From NCBI GenBank assembly GCA_002347645.1, contig DDYF01000033.1:1-26552 (forward strand): a stretch of DNA of 26,552 bases, read 5' to 3'. Position numbers and translations under genes: made by a program. Position 1 is the first letter of the stretch; every line of letters begins with the position of its first letter. The notes under the pieces were generated by a model that saw only the letters and a program-made list of their open reading frames with translations, had not been told where the DNA came from and did not search any database. The stretch comes from Thermoleophilia bacterium UBA2241. Lineage in GTDB: Bacteria; Actinomycetota; Thermoleophilia; UBA2241. Positions 6,806 to 14,468 of the stretch are shown here, piece after piece.

Positions 6806-8193
6806 TCGAGACCCAGGAGGCTCTGCGCGGGGGTGCAGCGCTCGCGCCGCCCGGTGGCGCGAGCGGCGCGGCCGCCGCACGCCGGCCTTCGCCTCCCGAG
6901 TCCCTGGCGTTCGCCGCTGCGGCCGCCCTCATCGCGCTGCACGCGCTCGTTGACGCCTTCGTCTTCCCGCAGCCCGGGGTGTCGCGTGCCGACCATCTCG
7001 TGCCGGGTCTCGTCCCCGTGGCCGTCCTCGCGCTGTCCGCTTGGCTCTTCCCGCGTGTCCGGCCCGTCTTGGGGGCCGCCGCCGCGCTCGTCCTGGGCGC
7101 GCTCGCCCTCGTCGGCTTCGCCGTCACCGTCTCGATGGCGCGCGCCGACGGCGTCGGCGGCTCCGACTTCACGGGCTTCCTGCTCGCACCGGCCGGCGTG
7201 GTGCTGGTGGCGCTCGGCGTGCGCCTGCTCTGGCGGACGCGGCGCCGCGCAGGCTCGTTCGCCCGGCGCGTGGGGCGCCGGGCGCTGCTCGCTGTCGCGG
7301 CGCTGTTCCTCGTCTCCTGGGTCGTCATGCCGGCGAGCATGGCGATCGTCGCCACGCACCGCCCTCGCGACGTCGGGCCGGTCCCGGACCTCGGCGCCCC
7401 TTCGAGGGCGGTCACGCTTCGCACCGCGGACGGCCTCAGCCTGTGGGCGCAGTACGTGGCACCCAAGGAGGCGCTGAAGCTGGGTCCGTCGTCGGGGGGC
7501 GGCGCCGTGGTCATCCTCTACCCCGGGGAGGGAGCCAGAGACCACGCCCGCATGCTGGCGCGCGACGGCTACGGCGTCCTGCTGCTCGACCCGCGCGGCT
7601 ACGGCCGCAGCGAGGGCGACCCAAACGCGTATGGATGGGGGAACGCGCGCGACATCGACGCCGCCGTTGCATGGCTCGAGGGGCGCTCGGAGGTAGGGCA
7701 GGGGCGGATCGGCGGCCTCGGCCTCTCGGTCGGCGGCGAGCAGATGATCGAGGCGGCCGCCGGTAACGACGGCTGCCTTCGGGCGATCGTCTCGGAGGGC
7801 GCCGGCACCCGGTCGGTGCGCGAGGCGCTCGTCCGCGAGGGGCCCAACGCAGTGGAGCTCGCCCTCCAATACCCATGGGACCTGATGCAGACCGTCGCGA
7901 CGGCCGTGTTCAGCGGCGACGCGCCGCCGCCGTCGCTCGAGGAGCTCGCGGTGCAGGTCTCGCCGAACGCGGTCTTCTTCGTCTACGGTGAGAAGGGCCA
8001 GGCGATCGAGGAGACCGTCAACGTCCCGTACTTCGAGGCCGCCGGCGAGCCGAAGGAGCTCTGGGAGGTGCCGGGCGCCGGCCACACCGGCGGCATCGAC
8101 GCGCAGCCCGCCGAGTACGAGCGGCGCGTCACCGGGTTCTTCGAGGACGCGCTGCCCCCCGTGAGGTTCAGCTGGGCTCGAGACGGTCTCTGA
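6802..8193 (+). CDS. Membrane-anchored alpha/beta hydrolase
   Basis: A 463-aa protein. After a low-complexity Ala/Pro/Gly start come about five TM helices (about 33-55, 64-86, 88-112, 122-144, 163-185). An alpha/beta-hydrolase domain covers about 225-460. It has the LDPRGYGRS oxyanion-loop segment, nucleophile Ser309 in GLSVGG and His428 in GAGHTGG. The acid residue, usually Asp in the segment before the His, appears here as YGEKGQ, so Glu may serve. The hydrolase resembles dienelactone-hydrolase/BAAT-type domains; the substrate is unknown and the active site could lie on either side of the membrane. It overlaps the gamma-CA gene by 4 nt, and its last 26 bp overlap the 3' end of the opposite-strand sirtuin gene. 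Confidence 0.82.
   Translation: MIETQEALRGGAALAPPGGASGAAAARRPSPPESLAFAAAAALIALHALVDAFVFPQPGVSRADHLVPGLVPVAVLALSAWLFPRVRPVLGAAAALVLGALALVGFAVTVSMARADGVGGSDFTGFLLAPAGVVLVALGVRLLWRTRRRAGSFARRVGRRALLAVAALFLVSWVVMPASMAIVATHRPRDVGPVPDLGAPSRAVTLRTADGLSLWAQYVAPKEALKLGPSSGGGAVVILYPGEGARDHARMLARDGYGVLLLDPRGYGRSEGDPNAYGWGNARDIDAAVAWLEGRSEVGQGRIGGLGLSVGGEQMIEAAAGNDGCLRAIVSEGAGTRSVREALVREGPNAVELALQYPWDLMQTVATAVFSGDAPPPSLEELAVQVSPNAVFFVYGEKGQAIEETVNVPYFEAAGEPKELWEVPGAGHTGGIDAQPAEYERRVTGFFEDALPPVRFSWARDGL
6839..6865. repeat. 10-bp inverted repeat in the hydrolase N-terminus
   Basis: Arms 6839-6848 and 6856-6865 are exact reverse complements around a 7-nt loop. They encode the Ala/Pro/Gly-rich segment before TM1. 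Confidence 0.6.
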
Positions 8194-8932
8194 GCTCGTC
8201 GACAAGGCGCGGCACGATGTCGCCGCCGCGCCCCTTCAGGAAGATCGTCGCCTGCGAGCTGAGGGCGCTCGGCTCCGGGTTCACGTCGACGACGACGGCG
8301 CCCGAATGGACCGCCTGCAGCGGGAGCGCCGCGGCCGGGAAGACGATGCCCGAGGTGCCCACGACGAGCATGGCGTCGCAGGCGGCGCTGAGGCGCTGCC
8401 CGCGGTCGAGCTCCTCGTGGGGCAGCGCCTCGCCGAACCACACCACGTCCGGGCGGATGAGCTCGCCGCAGACGGGGCAACGGGGCGGACGCTCCTCCTG
8501 ATGCGCGAAGTCGTCGCGCGTGAAACCGCCGTGCTTGCGGTGCAGGCAGGCGAAGCGGTGCATGGTGCCGTGCAACTCGATCACGTCGGTCGAGCCGGCG
8601 CGCTGGTGCAGTCCGTCGATGTTCTGCGTGATGACCGTGACGCCGGGGAGGAGACCTTCGAGATCGGCGATCGCCCGATGACCGGGGTTGGGCTCTGCGC
8701 CGGCGACGATACCGAAGCGGTGTTCGTACCACGCCCAGACGAAGGACGGGTCGCGTACGTAGCCCTCGAGCGTCGCCATCTCCATGGGGTCGTACTTGCG
8801 CCAGACGCCCTCTTCGGGGTCGCGGAAGGTGGCGATACCGGACTCGCGGGAGACGCCGGAGCCCGTGAAGACGACCACGTTGCGGGCACGGGCCAGCGCT
8901 CGCGCCGCGGCTTCGATGCTGTTCTGGGTCAT
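8168..8932 (-). CDS. cobB: Sir2-family NAD-dependent protein deacylase
   Basis: A 254-aa sirtuin that removes acyl groups from lysines using NAD+, releasing nicotinamide and O-acyl-ADP-ribose. Visible motifs are TGSGVSRESG (23-32, usually GAG), TFRD (35-38), TQNIDGLH, catalytic His in ELHGTMH, a CPVC zinc knuckle, VVWFGE and GTSG. Tyr69 and Arg72 match the Y-x-x-R pair of class III sirtuins (SIRT5, E. coli CobB), which suggests desuccinylase or demalonylase as well as deacetylase activity. The first zinc knuckle shows a single Cys, as in E. coli CobB. The start is ATG 8932, with TAGGCT 8 nt upstream pointing to a leaderless mRNA; a GTG at 8959 is less likely. It converges on and overlaps the hydrolase gene by 26 bp. 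Confidence 0.93.
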   Translation of the reverse strand: MTQNSIEAAARALARARNVVVFTGSGVSRESGIATFRDPEEGVWRKYDPMEMATLEGYVRDPSFVWAWYEHRFGIVAGAEPNPGHRAIADLEGLLPGVTVITQNIDGLHQRAGSTDVIELHGTMHRFACLHRKHGGFTRDDFAHQEERPPRCPVCGELIRPDVVWFGEALPHEELDRGQRLSAACDAMLVVGTSGIVFPAAALPLQAVHSGAVVVDVNPEPSALSSQATIFLKGRGGDIVPRLVDELRDRLEPS

Positions 8933-8946
8933 CGCTGGGGAGCCTA
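8930..8946 (-). promoter_or_regulatory. Leaderless -10 box of the sirtuin gene
   Basis: On the minus strand, TAGGCT (8941-8946) is followed by 8 nt and ATG 8932. No -35 match is evident. Confidence 0.4.
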
Positions 8947-8980
8947 CCAGAGTCGGCACGGCGCGGCCCTTCCATCGCCG

Positions 8981-9009
8981 TGGACGGGAGCCTCAGGCGG
9001 GAGGATACT
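8981..9009 (+). promoter_or_regulatory. Promoter of the four-TM protein gene
   Basis: TGGACG (8981-8986), 17 nt, GATACT (9004-9009). It is nearly back-to-back with the sirtuin promoter. Confidence 0.4.
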
Positions 9010-9053
9010 GACGCCGGAAAGGGGTGCTCGAACGAGGGCGACGGCAAAGCATC

Positions 9054-9674
9054 ATGGCTGAGACGGGGCGTGGAGACCATCCCTACGTGGCGCACTACCA
9101 GTGGTCGGCGAGTGGGGAGCCGCCCGAGGACGCACGTGCACGGGAGCGCGAGCGAAGCAACCTCGCCCGAGCCCAGCACGGCGCTCTGCTGAAGCGCTTT
9201 CGCGCTGTGCGGTACGCCTTGTGCGCGGCCTTGGCCGCCGCGACCATCGCCTTCGCCGCGTCGGCCCTGTCGGGGATCGCGGCACTGGTCGACCAGTGGG
9301 GCGCGCCCGAGATCGTCATCGTGCCGGCTGAGATGGGCGACGCCGCGTCGGCCGTCACCGTGGGCTACGGCCTCTTCGCCGTCGTGACGTTGCTCGTCGT
9401 CATCATGGAGGCCGGCTGCGTCGCCGGGGGGTTGCTGCTCCTCGGCCACGCGGTGCGTCCGCGCGCGTGGACGATCCTGGGTCTGCTGGGCGTCGCGGGG
9501 GCGGTGGCCACCGCTGCCGCGCTCGTCCGGGACGGCAGAGAGGCCGAGCCGTCCCTCGCGTGGGTGCTCGCCGCCTTCGCCGTCCTCTCCGTCGCCGCGG
9601 GCTTCGACCTCTGGCGCGCGAGCTGGGTCCGGTGCCGGGCGTCAGCCCCCGTCAAGTCATCGCACTCAGTCTGA
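9054..9674 (+). CDS. Hypothetical four-TM membrane protein
   Basis: A 206-aa protein. A polar N-terminal region of about 50 residues (HPYVAHYQWSASG, then an Arg/Glu-rich helix) precedes four hydrophobic segments at about 54-78, 103-127, 138-155 and 164-183. A short extracytoplasmic or cytoplasmic loop (DQWGAPEIVIVPAEMGD) lies between the first two. I do not recognise a family. ATG 9054 is preferred; GTG 9024 in the same frame has a purine-rich tract that is too close to serve as a ribosome binding site. It ends 8 bp before the 3' end of the opposite-strand gamma-glutamyltransferase. Function unknown. Confidence 0.6.
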   Translation: MAETGRGDHPYVAHYQWSASGEPPEDARARERERSNLARAQHGALLKRFRAVRYALCAALAAATIAFAASALSGIAALVDQWGAPEIVIVPAEMGDAASAVTVGYGLFAVVTLLVVIMEAGCVAGGLLLLGHAVRPRAWTILGLLGVAGAVATAAALVRDGREAEPSLAWVLAAFAVLSVAAGFDLWRASWVRCRASAPVKSSHSV

Positions 9675-9682
9675 GACCTGCG

Positions 9683-11365
9683 TCAGGTAGTGCCGACCCA
9701 AGCTGTTCCGTCGGCACGAGGGTCGCCCGCCGCCTCGAACCCGCCGTCGCCGGTGAGGCGCACGTACTGTGCGTGGCCGGCGGACCCGTCGAGGCGGTCG
9801 AGCATCTCGACCCGCATGCCCGTGGAGCGCAGGGCCTGGCGGGCGTCCTCGGGGACGTCGGCCTCGACGAGCAGCGCACCCTCGTCGAAGATCCAGCGGG
9901 GGGCGGCGACCGCGGGGCTGACGTTGTCGCCGCCGCGCAGCAACCGGCTGAGGATCTGCGCGTGGATCTGGGGCTGCGCCTCGCCGCCCATCGTGCCGGC
10001 CGTGATCGCGAGGCGACCCTCCCGGCGGACCATCAGCGGCATCAGCGTATGCAGGGGCCTCTTGCCGCCTTCGACCAGGTTGGGCGAGTGCGGGTCGAGG
10101 CTGAAGCAGGCGCCGCGGTCGTGGGCGACGATGCCGGTCGTCGGCTCGAGGATCGCGGCGCCGAAGCCGTGGTAGATGCTCTGGATGACGGACACCGCCC
10201 AACCGTCGGAATCGGCGGCCACGCAGGCGATGGTGTCGCCGGTGGCGGGGTCGCCGGCAGCGGGCTCGCCGCCGAGGACGCCGGGCGACGGCGAGGGGCC
10301 GTCCGACGGGTCGGACGGCCCGTGACTCAGGCTGCGCTCGACGAGCTCGCGAAGGTGTCCTGCGGCCAGGAGGTCGTCGAGCGGCACCGCGCCGTGTCGC
10401 GGGTCGCACAGGGAGCGGTCGCGGTCGCCGGCCGTCAGACGGTAGAGCTGAGCGAGCATTGCTGCTGCGGGTCCGAGCGGGTCTGGCGGGTGCGCCCCGA
10501 GCAGTTCCGTGGCCTTGAGCAGTTGGAGGAGCACGTAGCCCTGCGAGTTGGGCGGAGCGGTGAGGAACTCGTGGCCGAACGCGGTCGCGTGCAACGGCTC
10601 GACGATCTCGGTCTCGTGGCGCGCCAGGTCCTGCGGGGTCATGACGCTGCCGGTGGCGCGCAGGCCGGCGATGTAGCGGGAACCGACCTCGCCGCGGTAG
10701 AAGGCGTCGATCCCCTCGCAGGCGAGCGTCTCCAGCGACGCGGCGAGCGCCGGCATGCGGTACGAGTCGCCTAGGTTGAGGGGGAGCACCGCACTCTTCG
10801 GCGCACCGTGCCGGAGGTGGCCCTCGTCACCGGCCCGTGCGGGACGGAAGAACACGGCGCGCAGGCCCGGGTCGGCGGCGAAGAGATCGGGCTCCCAGGC
10901 CAGGGTCGCGGCAAGGGAGCGCGAGACGGGGCAGCCGCCGGCGGCGAAGCCGATGGCCGGGCGCAGCAGGCGGGCCGGCGGCAGGGCGCCACCGAGCTGC
11001 CGCAGGCTCTCCCACGCGGCGAGCACCCCGGGCACGGTGACGGTGTGCGGTCCGCGCACGGGCATGCCCGTGCGCGTGACGGGCGCCGGGTCGCGCTCGA
11101 GCGCGGCGCGCACGCGCGCCGCGTCGAGCGCCGCCGGCGCCGCCCCGCTCCCGTTCACCGCCGTCACCGTGCCGTCCGGCGCGTGCACCAGGGCGATCGC
11201 GTCGCCGCCGATCGAGCACATGTGCGGGTAGACCACGGTCAGCGTGGCGCACGTCGCGAGGGCGGCATCGACCGCCGTGCCGCCGTCGGCGAACGCCGCG
11301 CGGCCGGCATCGACCGCCGCCGCATGCGGCGCGGCAAGAGCGAGAGAACGTCGTCCGGCGGACAT
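9683..11365 (-). CDS. ggt: Gamma-glutamyltransferase family protein
   Basis: A 560-aa N-terminal-nucleophile hydrolase, made as one chain and cut by itself before the catalytic Thr. That Thr is residue 378 in GDTIACVAADSDGWAVS (classic family form DTTH). The N-terminal half has AGRAAFADGGTAVDAALA and MCSIGGDA, typical of the large subunit. The small-subunit core includes YHGFGA and the Gly-Gly turn TAGTMGGEAQPQ. Substrates are usually glutathione or other gamma-glutamyl compounds, but related enzymes act on cephalosporin side chains or poly-gamma-glutamate. No clear signal peptide is seen, so it may be cytoplasmic. ATG 11365 is 6 nt from a GATGCT -10 box. The linker before the Thr is low-complexity and carries a perfect 12-bp inverted repeat. 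It is divergent from an MFS transporter. Confidence 0.9.
   Translation of the reverse strand: MSAGRRSLALAAPHAAAVDAGRAAFADGGTAVDAALATCATLTVVYPHMCSIGGDAIALVHAPDGTVTAVNGSGAAPAALDAARVRAALERDPAPVTRTGMPVRGPHTVTVPGVLAAWESLRQLGGALPPARLLRPAIGFAAGGCPVSRSLAATLAWEPDLFAADPGLRAVFFRPARAGDEGHLRHGAPKSAVLPLNLGDSYRMPALAASLETLACEGIDAFYRGEVGSRYIAGLRATGSVMTPQDLARHETEIVEPLHATAFGHEFLTAPPNSQGYVLLQLLKATELLGAHPPDPLGPAAAMLAQLYRLTAGDRDRSLCDPRHGAVPLDDLLAAGHLRELVERSLSHGPSDPSDGPSPSPGVLGGEPAAGDPATGDTIACVAADSDGWAVSVIQSIYHGFGAAILEPTTGIVAHDRGACFSLDPHSPNLVEGGKRPLHTLMPLMVRREGRLAITAGTMGGEAQPQIHAQILSRLLRGGDNVSPAVAAPRWIFDEGALLVEADVPEDARQALRSTGMRVEMLDRLDGSAGHAQYVRLTGDGGFEAAGDPRADGTAWVGTT
10296..10321. repeat. 12-bp perfect inverted repeat in the ggt linker
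   Basis: Arms 10296-10307 and 10310-10321 are exact reverse complements with a 2-nt centre. The repeat encodes the Ser/Asp/Pro/Gly-rich linker just before the autocleavage region. Confidence 0.75.
11053..11076. repeat. 24-nt perfect palindrome inside ggt
   Basis: Positions 11053-11064 are the exact reverse complement of 11065-11076, with no spacer. The palindrome encodes TRTGMPVRG in the large subunit. Confidence 0.75.
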
Positions 11366-11401
11366 GCGCGTAGCATCGTGCCTGTCGACTAGACTTGGCA
11401 A
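11363..11401 (-). promoter_or_regulatory. Leaderless promoter of ggt
   Basis: On the minus strand: TTGCCA (11396-11401), 18 nt, GATGCT (11372-11377), 6 nt, ATG 11365. It interleaves with the plus-strand TAGACT box of the transporter gene, so the two promoters probably compete for polymerase. Confidence 0.55.
11390..11395 (+). promoter_or_regulatory. -10 box of the MFS transporter gene
   Basis: TAGACT at 11390-11395. The start point would be near 11402, giving a leader of about 50 nt with GGGGAGGG near the GTG at 11453. It lies inside the spacer of the ggt promoter. Confidence 0.4.
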
Positions 11402-11452
11402 GCGCGTGATCGTCGCGACCGGCGACGACCGGCGCGGCCGACGGGGAGGGCG

Positions 11453-12736
11453 GTGGAGGGCAACGACAGACCGGTGGGCCTCGGCGGCCGCCGCCTGCAA
11501 CTTGCGGCGGCGGTGCTCGGCATGGTCATGATCGCTCCCGTGCAGTACTCGTGGACCCTCTTCGCCGAGCCGCTCAGCGAGGAGCGGACGTGGTCCCTCG
11601 CCGCGGTACAGGTGGGCTTCACCGTCTTCGTCGTCTTCCAGGCGTTCACGCAGCCCGTCAGCGGGGGTTTCATCGACAGGCTGGGCCCCCGCGTCCCGTA
11701 TGCCGTGGGGGCCGTTCTCGTTGCCGTGGGCTGGGGTGCCATGGGGTTCGTGCACTCCCTTCCCCTGCTGTACGTGGCTTACGCTGCGGCGGGCGTGGGG
11801 GCCGGTATCGCGTATGCGGGAAGCGTCGGCACCGCGTTGCGGTGGTACCCCGACCATCGTGGTCTGGCCGTCGGGCTCGTGACCGCCGGGTTCGGCGCGG
11901 GCGCGGCGCTGTTCATCCCCGGACTGGACGCGCTGATCGCCGCGCACGGCACCACCATCGGGTTCGTCGTCTCGGGCCTCGTCATCGGTGTCGTGCTCCT
12001 CGCCTGTGCCGCCGTGCTTCGCCACCCCCCGGCACCGGCGGCCGCACCGGCGGCGGTCGCAGGCGAGCCGGCGCCGATGTCGCCGGCCGCGACGGAGCCG
12101 GCGAGCCTCTCGGCTCTCGGCCCGGCGCGCCCCTCCCCGCGGCGGCAGTACACGCCGCTCGAGATGGTCCGCACCCGCCGATTCTGGCTGGTCTTCTTCA
12201 TGTACCTCGCGATGGCGACCGGCGGCCTGCTCGTCACTGCCAACCTCAAGCCGTTCGCCACGAGCCTCGGGATCGCGTCCGGCGTCGTCGTGACCGCCCT
12301 CGCGGTGGCGCAGATCCCGAACGGTCTCAGCCGCATCGTGTGGGGATGGGTCTCGGACCGGCTCGGGCGCCTGGTGACGATGGTCGTCGCCTTCGCTGCC
12401 AACGGCCTGCTGCTCGCCACGCTGCCGTTCGTCGGCGACGTCCCCGTGGGCCTGCTGGTCCTCACGCCACTCATCATGTTCACGTGGGGCGAGGCCTTCG
12501 CTTTGATCCCGGCTCTCACCGCCGACACGTTCGGCACCGACCACGCGGCGGCGAACCAGGGCGTGATGTACATGGCGAAGGGCGTCGGCGGTCTGTTCGG
12601 CGGGGCACTCGCCGCGTGGCTGGCAGCGTCGTTCGGATGGACTGTGGTCTTTCTCACCGCCGCGGCGCTGGCGCTGGCGGCGGCCGGCGGCGCGCTCGTG
12701 CTGCTCTTGGGGGCGCGTTCGCGCCACGCCGCCTGA
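11453..12736 (+). CDS. MFS transporter, oxalate/formate antiporter-like
   Basis: A 427-aa major-facilitator protein with about 12 TM helices in two bundles. The cytoplasmic DRLGPR (after TM2) and SDRLGR (after TM8) are the MFS A-motifs. The opening (YSWTLFAEPLSEERTWS) and the segment GIAYAGSVGTALRWYPDHRGLA match the OFA family (oxalate:formate antiporter and monocarboxylate relatives). The central loop at about 195-235 is Ala/Pro/Glu-rich. It is likely a uniporter or antiporter for a small carboxylate; the substrate cannot be read from sequence. GTG 11453 follows GGGGAGGG. It is divergent from ggt with overlapping promoters, which hints at joint regulation but does not prove a shared pathway. 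Confidence 0.87.
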   Translation: MEGNDRPVGLGGRRLQLAAAVLGMVMIAPVQYSWTLFAEPLSEERTWSLAAVQVGFTVFVVFQAFTQPVSGGFIDRLGPRVPYAVGAVLVAVGWGAMGFVHSLPLLYVAYAAAGVGAGIAYAGSVGTALRWYPDHRGLAVGLVTAGFGAGAALFIPGLDALIAAHGTTIGFVVSGLVIGVVLLACAAVLRHPPAPAAAPAAVAGEPAPMSPAATEPASLSALGPARPSPRRQYTPLEMVRTRRFWLVFFMYLAMATGGLLVTANLKPFATSLGIASGVVVTALAVAQIPNGLSRIVWGWVSDRLGRLVTMVVAFAANGLLLATLPFVGDVPVGLLVLTPLIMFTWGEAFALIPALTADTFGTDHAAANQGVMYMAKGVGGLFGGALAAWLAASFGWTVVFLTAAALALAAAGGALVLLLGARSRHAA

Positions 12737-12769
12737 CACTCGCCCCGGCGCCGGCGCCTGCCCATACCG

Positions 12770-12799
12770 TTGCCGCCCGTGCGCGCAGGGTGCTAGCGT
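12770..12799 (+). promoter_or_regulatory. Promoter of the malic enzyme-fumarase operon
   Basis: TTGCCG (12770-12775), 18 nt, TAGCGT (12794-12799). Transcription would start near 12806, giving a leader of about 100 nt. This is the only long leader among the window's better promoters. Confidence 0.55.
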
Positions 12800-12801
12800 T
12801 G

Positions 12802-12825
12802 GGTCCTCAAGAGGTCGGTCCTCAA
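12802..12825 (+). repeat. Direct repeat at the malic enzyme transcription start
   Basis: GGTCCTCAA occurs at 12802-12810 and again at 12817-12825, a 15-bp period spanning the expected start point. CCTC-AA-GAGG (12805-12814) is also a small palindrome. The position suits an operator, but this is inferred. Confidence 0.4.
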
Positions 12826-12906
12826 CAGCGGCGCAGATCCGCCGCGTCACGACCCGCACCATGACGATGCCCGCCGGCGGGGGGCCGGGGACACAGGAGG
12901 GAAGCC

Positions 12907-14463
12907 ATGCCGGACGCACAGGGTCAACCCACCGTCGAGGAGCTCAAGGCAAAGGCGTACCAGCCCATGGAGGACGCCGCCAAGCTCCACCCCTTCTACC
13001 GCGGCAAGATCGAGACCACGCTCAAGTGCTGCGTGCGCGACTTCCAGGACTTCGGCATCTGGTACACGCCCGGCGTCAGCAAGCCGTGCCTCGAGATCAA
13101 GGACGACCCGGAGAAGATCTACGAGTACACGAACAAGTGGAACACGGTGGCCGTCATCAGCGACGGCACCCGCGTGCTCGGCATGGGTGACATAGGACCC
13201 AAAGCCGGCATGCCGGTCATGGAGGGCAAGAGCCTCCTCTACAAGTACCTTGGCGGGGTCGACGGGTTCCCGCTCATGGTCGACACCAAGGACCCCGACA
13301 AGTTCATCGAGTTCGTCAAGCTCGTGCAGCCCGGTCTGGGCGGCGTGAACCTCGAAGACATCTCGCAGCCGAAGTGCTTCCGCATTCTCGACACGTTGCG
13401 CGAGGAGTGTGAGATCCCGGTCTGGCACGACGACCAGCAGGGCACGGCGTGCGTGACCCTCGGCGGGCTGATCAATGCCCTCAAGGTCGTGGGCAAGAAG
13501 ATCGAGGAGGTCAAGATCGCGTTCATCGGCTCGGGCGCCGCCAACGTCGCCATCAGCCGACTCATCTTCGCCTACGGCGCCACGCCGGCTCTCTGCCGCG
13601 TCGTCGACAGCAAGGGCATCCTCCACAAGAACCGCGACGACATCGAGGCGGTCAAGGACGAGTGGGTGAACAAGTGGAAGTACTGCCAGATCACGAACGA
13701 GGAGCAGCGTGAGGGCGGGATCGCCGAGGCGCTCAAGGATGCCGACGTCTGCATCGCGCTGAGCAAGCAGGGCCCCGACACCATCCAGAAGGATTGGGTC
13801 AAGGCGATGGCGCCTGACGCGATCCTGTTCATCTGCGCCAACCCGGTGCCCGAGATGTGGCCGTGGGACGCCAAAGAAGCGGGCGCCGCGGTGGTCGCCA
13901 CCGGCCGCTCGGACTTCCCGAACCAGGTCAACAACAGCCTCGGCTTCCCCGGTATCTTCCGCGGCACCCTCGACGTGCGCGCCAAGACGATCACCGACGA
14001 GATGTGCATCGCCGCCGCGCTCGAGCTCGCGAAGGTGGCCGAGGACAAGGGCCTGAGCGCCGACTACATCATGCCGACCATGGACGACTGGGAGGTCTTC
14101 CCGCGCGAGGCCGCGGCCGTGGCGATGAAGGCCGTCGAGCAAGGCATCGCGCTGCGCACCGGTATCACGTACGACCAGGAGGTCGCCGAGGCGACGGCGA
14201 TCATCGGTCGCGCGCGCGGCCTGGTACAGGACGCCATGGCCCTCGGCTACATCAAGATGCCCGAGGGCAGCCGCGCACCGGTGCCGACGAAGATGGCGAT
14301 GAAGGCCGTCGCCAAGGGCGCTGGCGACTACGCGACGGAGTGGGCCGACAAGGCGGCCGACAAGGCCGAGCCCGTGGTCGAGAGGGCGGTCGAGACGGTC
14401 AAGAAGGCGGCCGAGGACGCCATCGAGTCGATCAAGCGGATCACCGAGCGCAAGAAGGACTGA
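12907..14463 (+). CDS. NAD(P)-dependent malic enzyme
   Basis: A 518-aa enzyme that oxidatively decarboxylates malate to pyruvate, reducing NAD(P)+, with Mg2+ or Mn2+. Visible parts are catalytic Tyr in WYTPGVS (near residue 56), the Lys region GPKAGMPVMEGKSLLYK, metal ligands in NLEDI and WHDDQQGTA, the Rossmann motif GSGAANVA, and ANPVPE. The catalytic body ends near residue 465. Residues about 466-518 are an extra charged amphipathic helix (Ala/Lys/Glu repeats), not part of the usual short bacterial form. The ATG is preceded by GGAGGGAAG. The stop is 5 nt before the fumarase alpha ATG, so this is one operon. Cofactor preference cannot be decided by eye. Confidence 0.95.
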   Translation: MPDAQGQPTVEELKAKAYQPMEDAAKLHPFYRGKIETTLKCCVRDFQDFGIWYTPGVSKPCLEIKDDPEKIYEYTNKWNTVAVISDGTRVLGMGDIGPKAGMPVMEGKSLLYKYLGGVDGFPLMVDTKDPDKFIEFVKLVQPGLGGVNLEDISQPKCFRILDTLREECEIPVWHDDQQGTACVTLGGLINALKVVGKKIEEVKIAFIGSGAANVAISRLIFAYGATPALCRVVDSKGILHKNRDDIEAVKDEWVNKWKYCQITNEEQREGGIAEALKDADVCIALSKQGPDTIQKDWVKAMAPDAILFICANPVPEMWPWDAKEAGAAVVATGRSDFPNQVNNSLGFPGIFRGTLDVRAKTITDEMCIAAALELAKVAEDKGLSADYIMPTMDDWEVFPREAAAVAMKAVEQGIALRTGITYDQEVAEATAIIGRARGLVQDAMALGYIKMPEGSRAPVPTKMAMKAVAKGAGDYATEWADKAADKAEPVVERAVETVKKAAEDAIESIKRITERKKD

Positions 14464-14468
14464 CGACG

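Noticed and set aside
12800..12906. Riboswitch in the leader of the malic enzyme operon
   Set aside because: The leader is about 100 nt, but I see no conserved aptamer core or expression-platform hairpin, only the short direct repeats.
11366..12919. Upstream extension of the gamma-glutamyltransferase frame
   Set aside because: It is open only because of GC bias; it runs antisense through the MFS gene. The family N-terminus and the -10 box both place the start at 11365.
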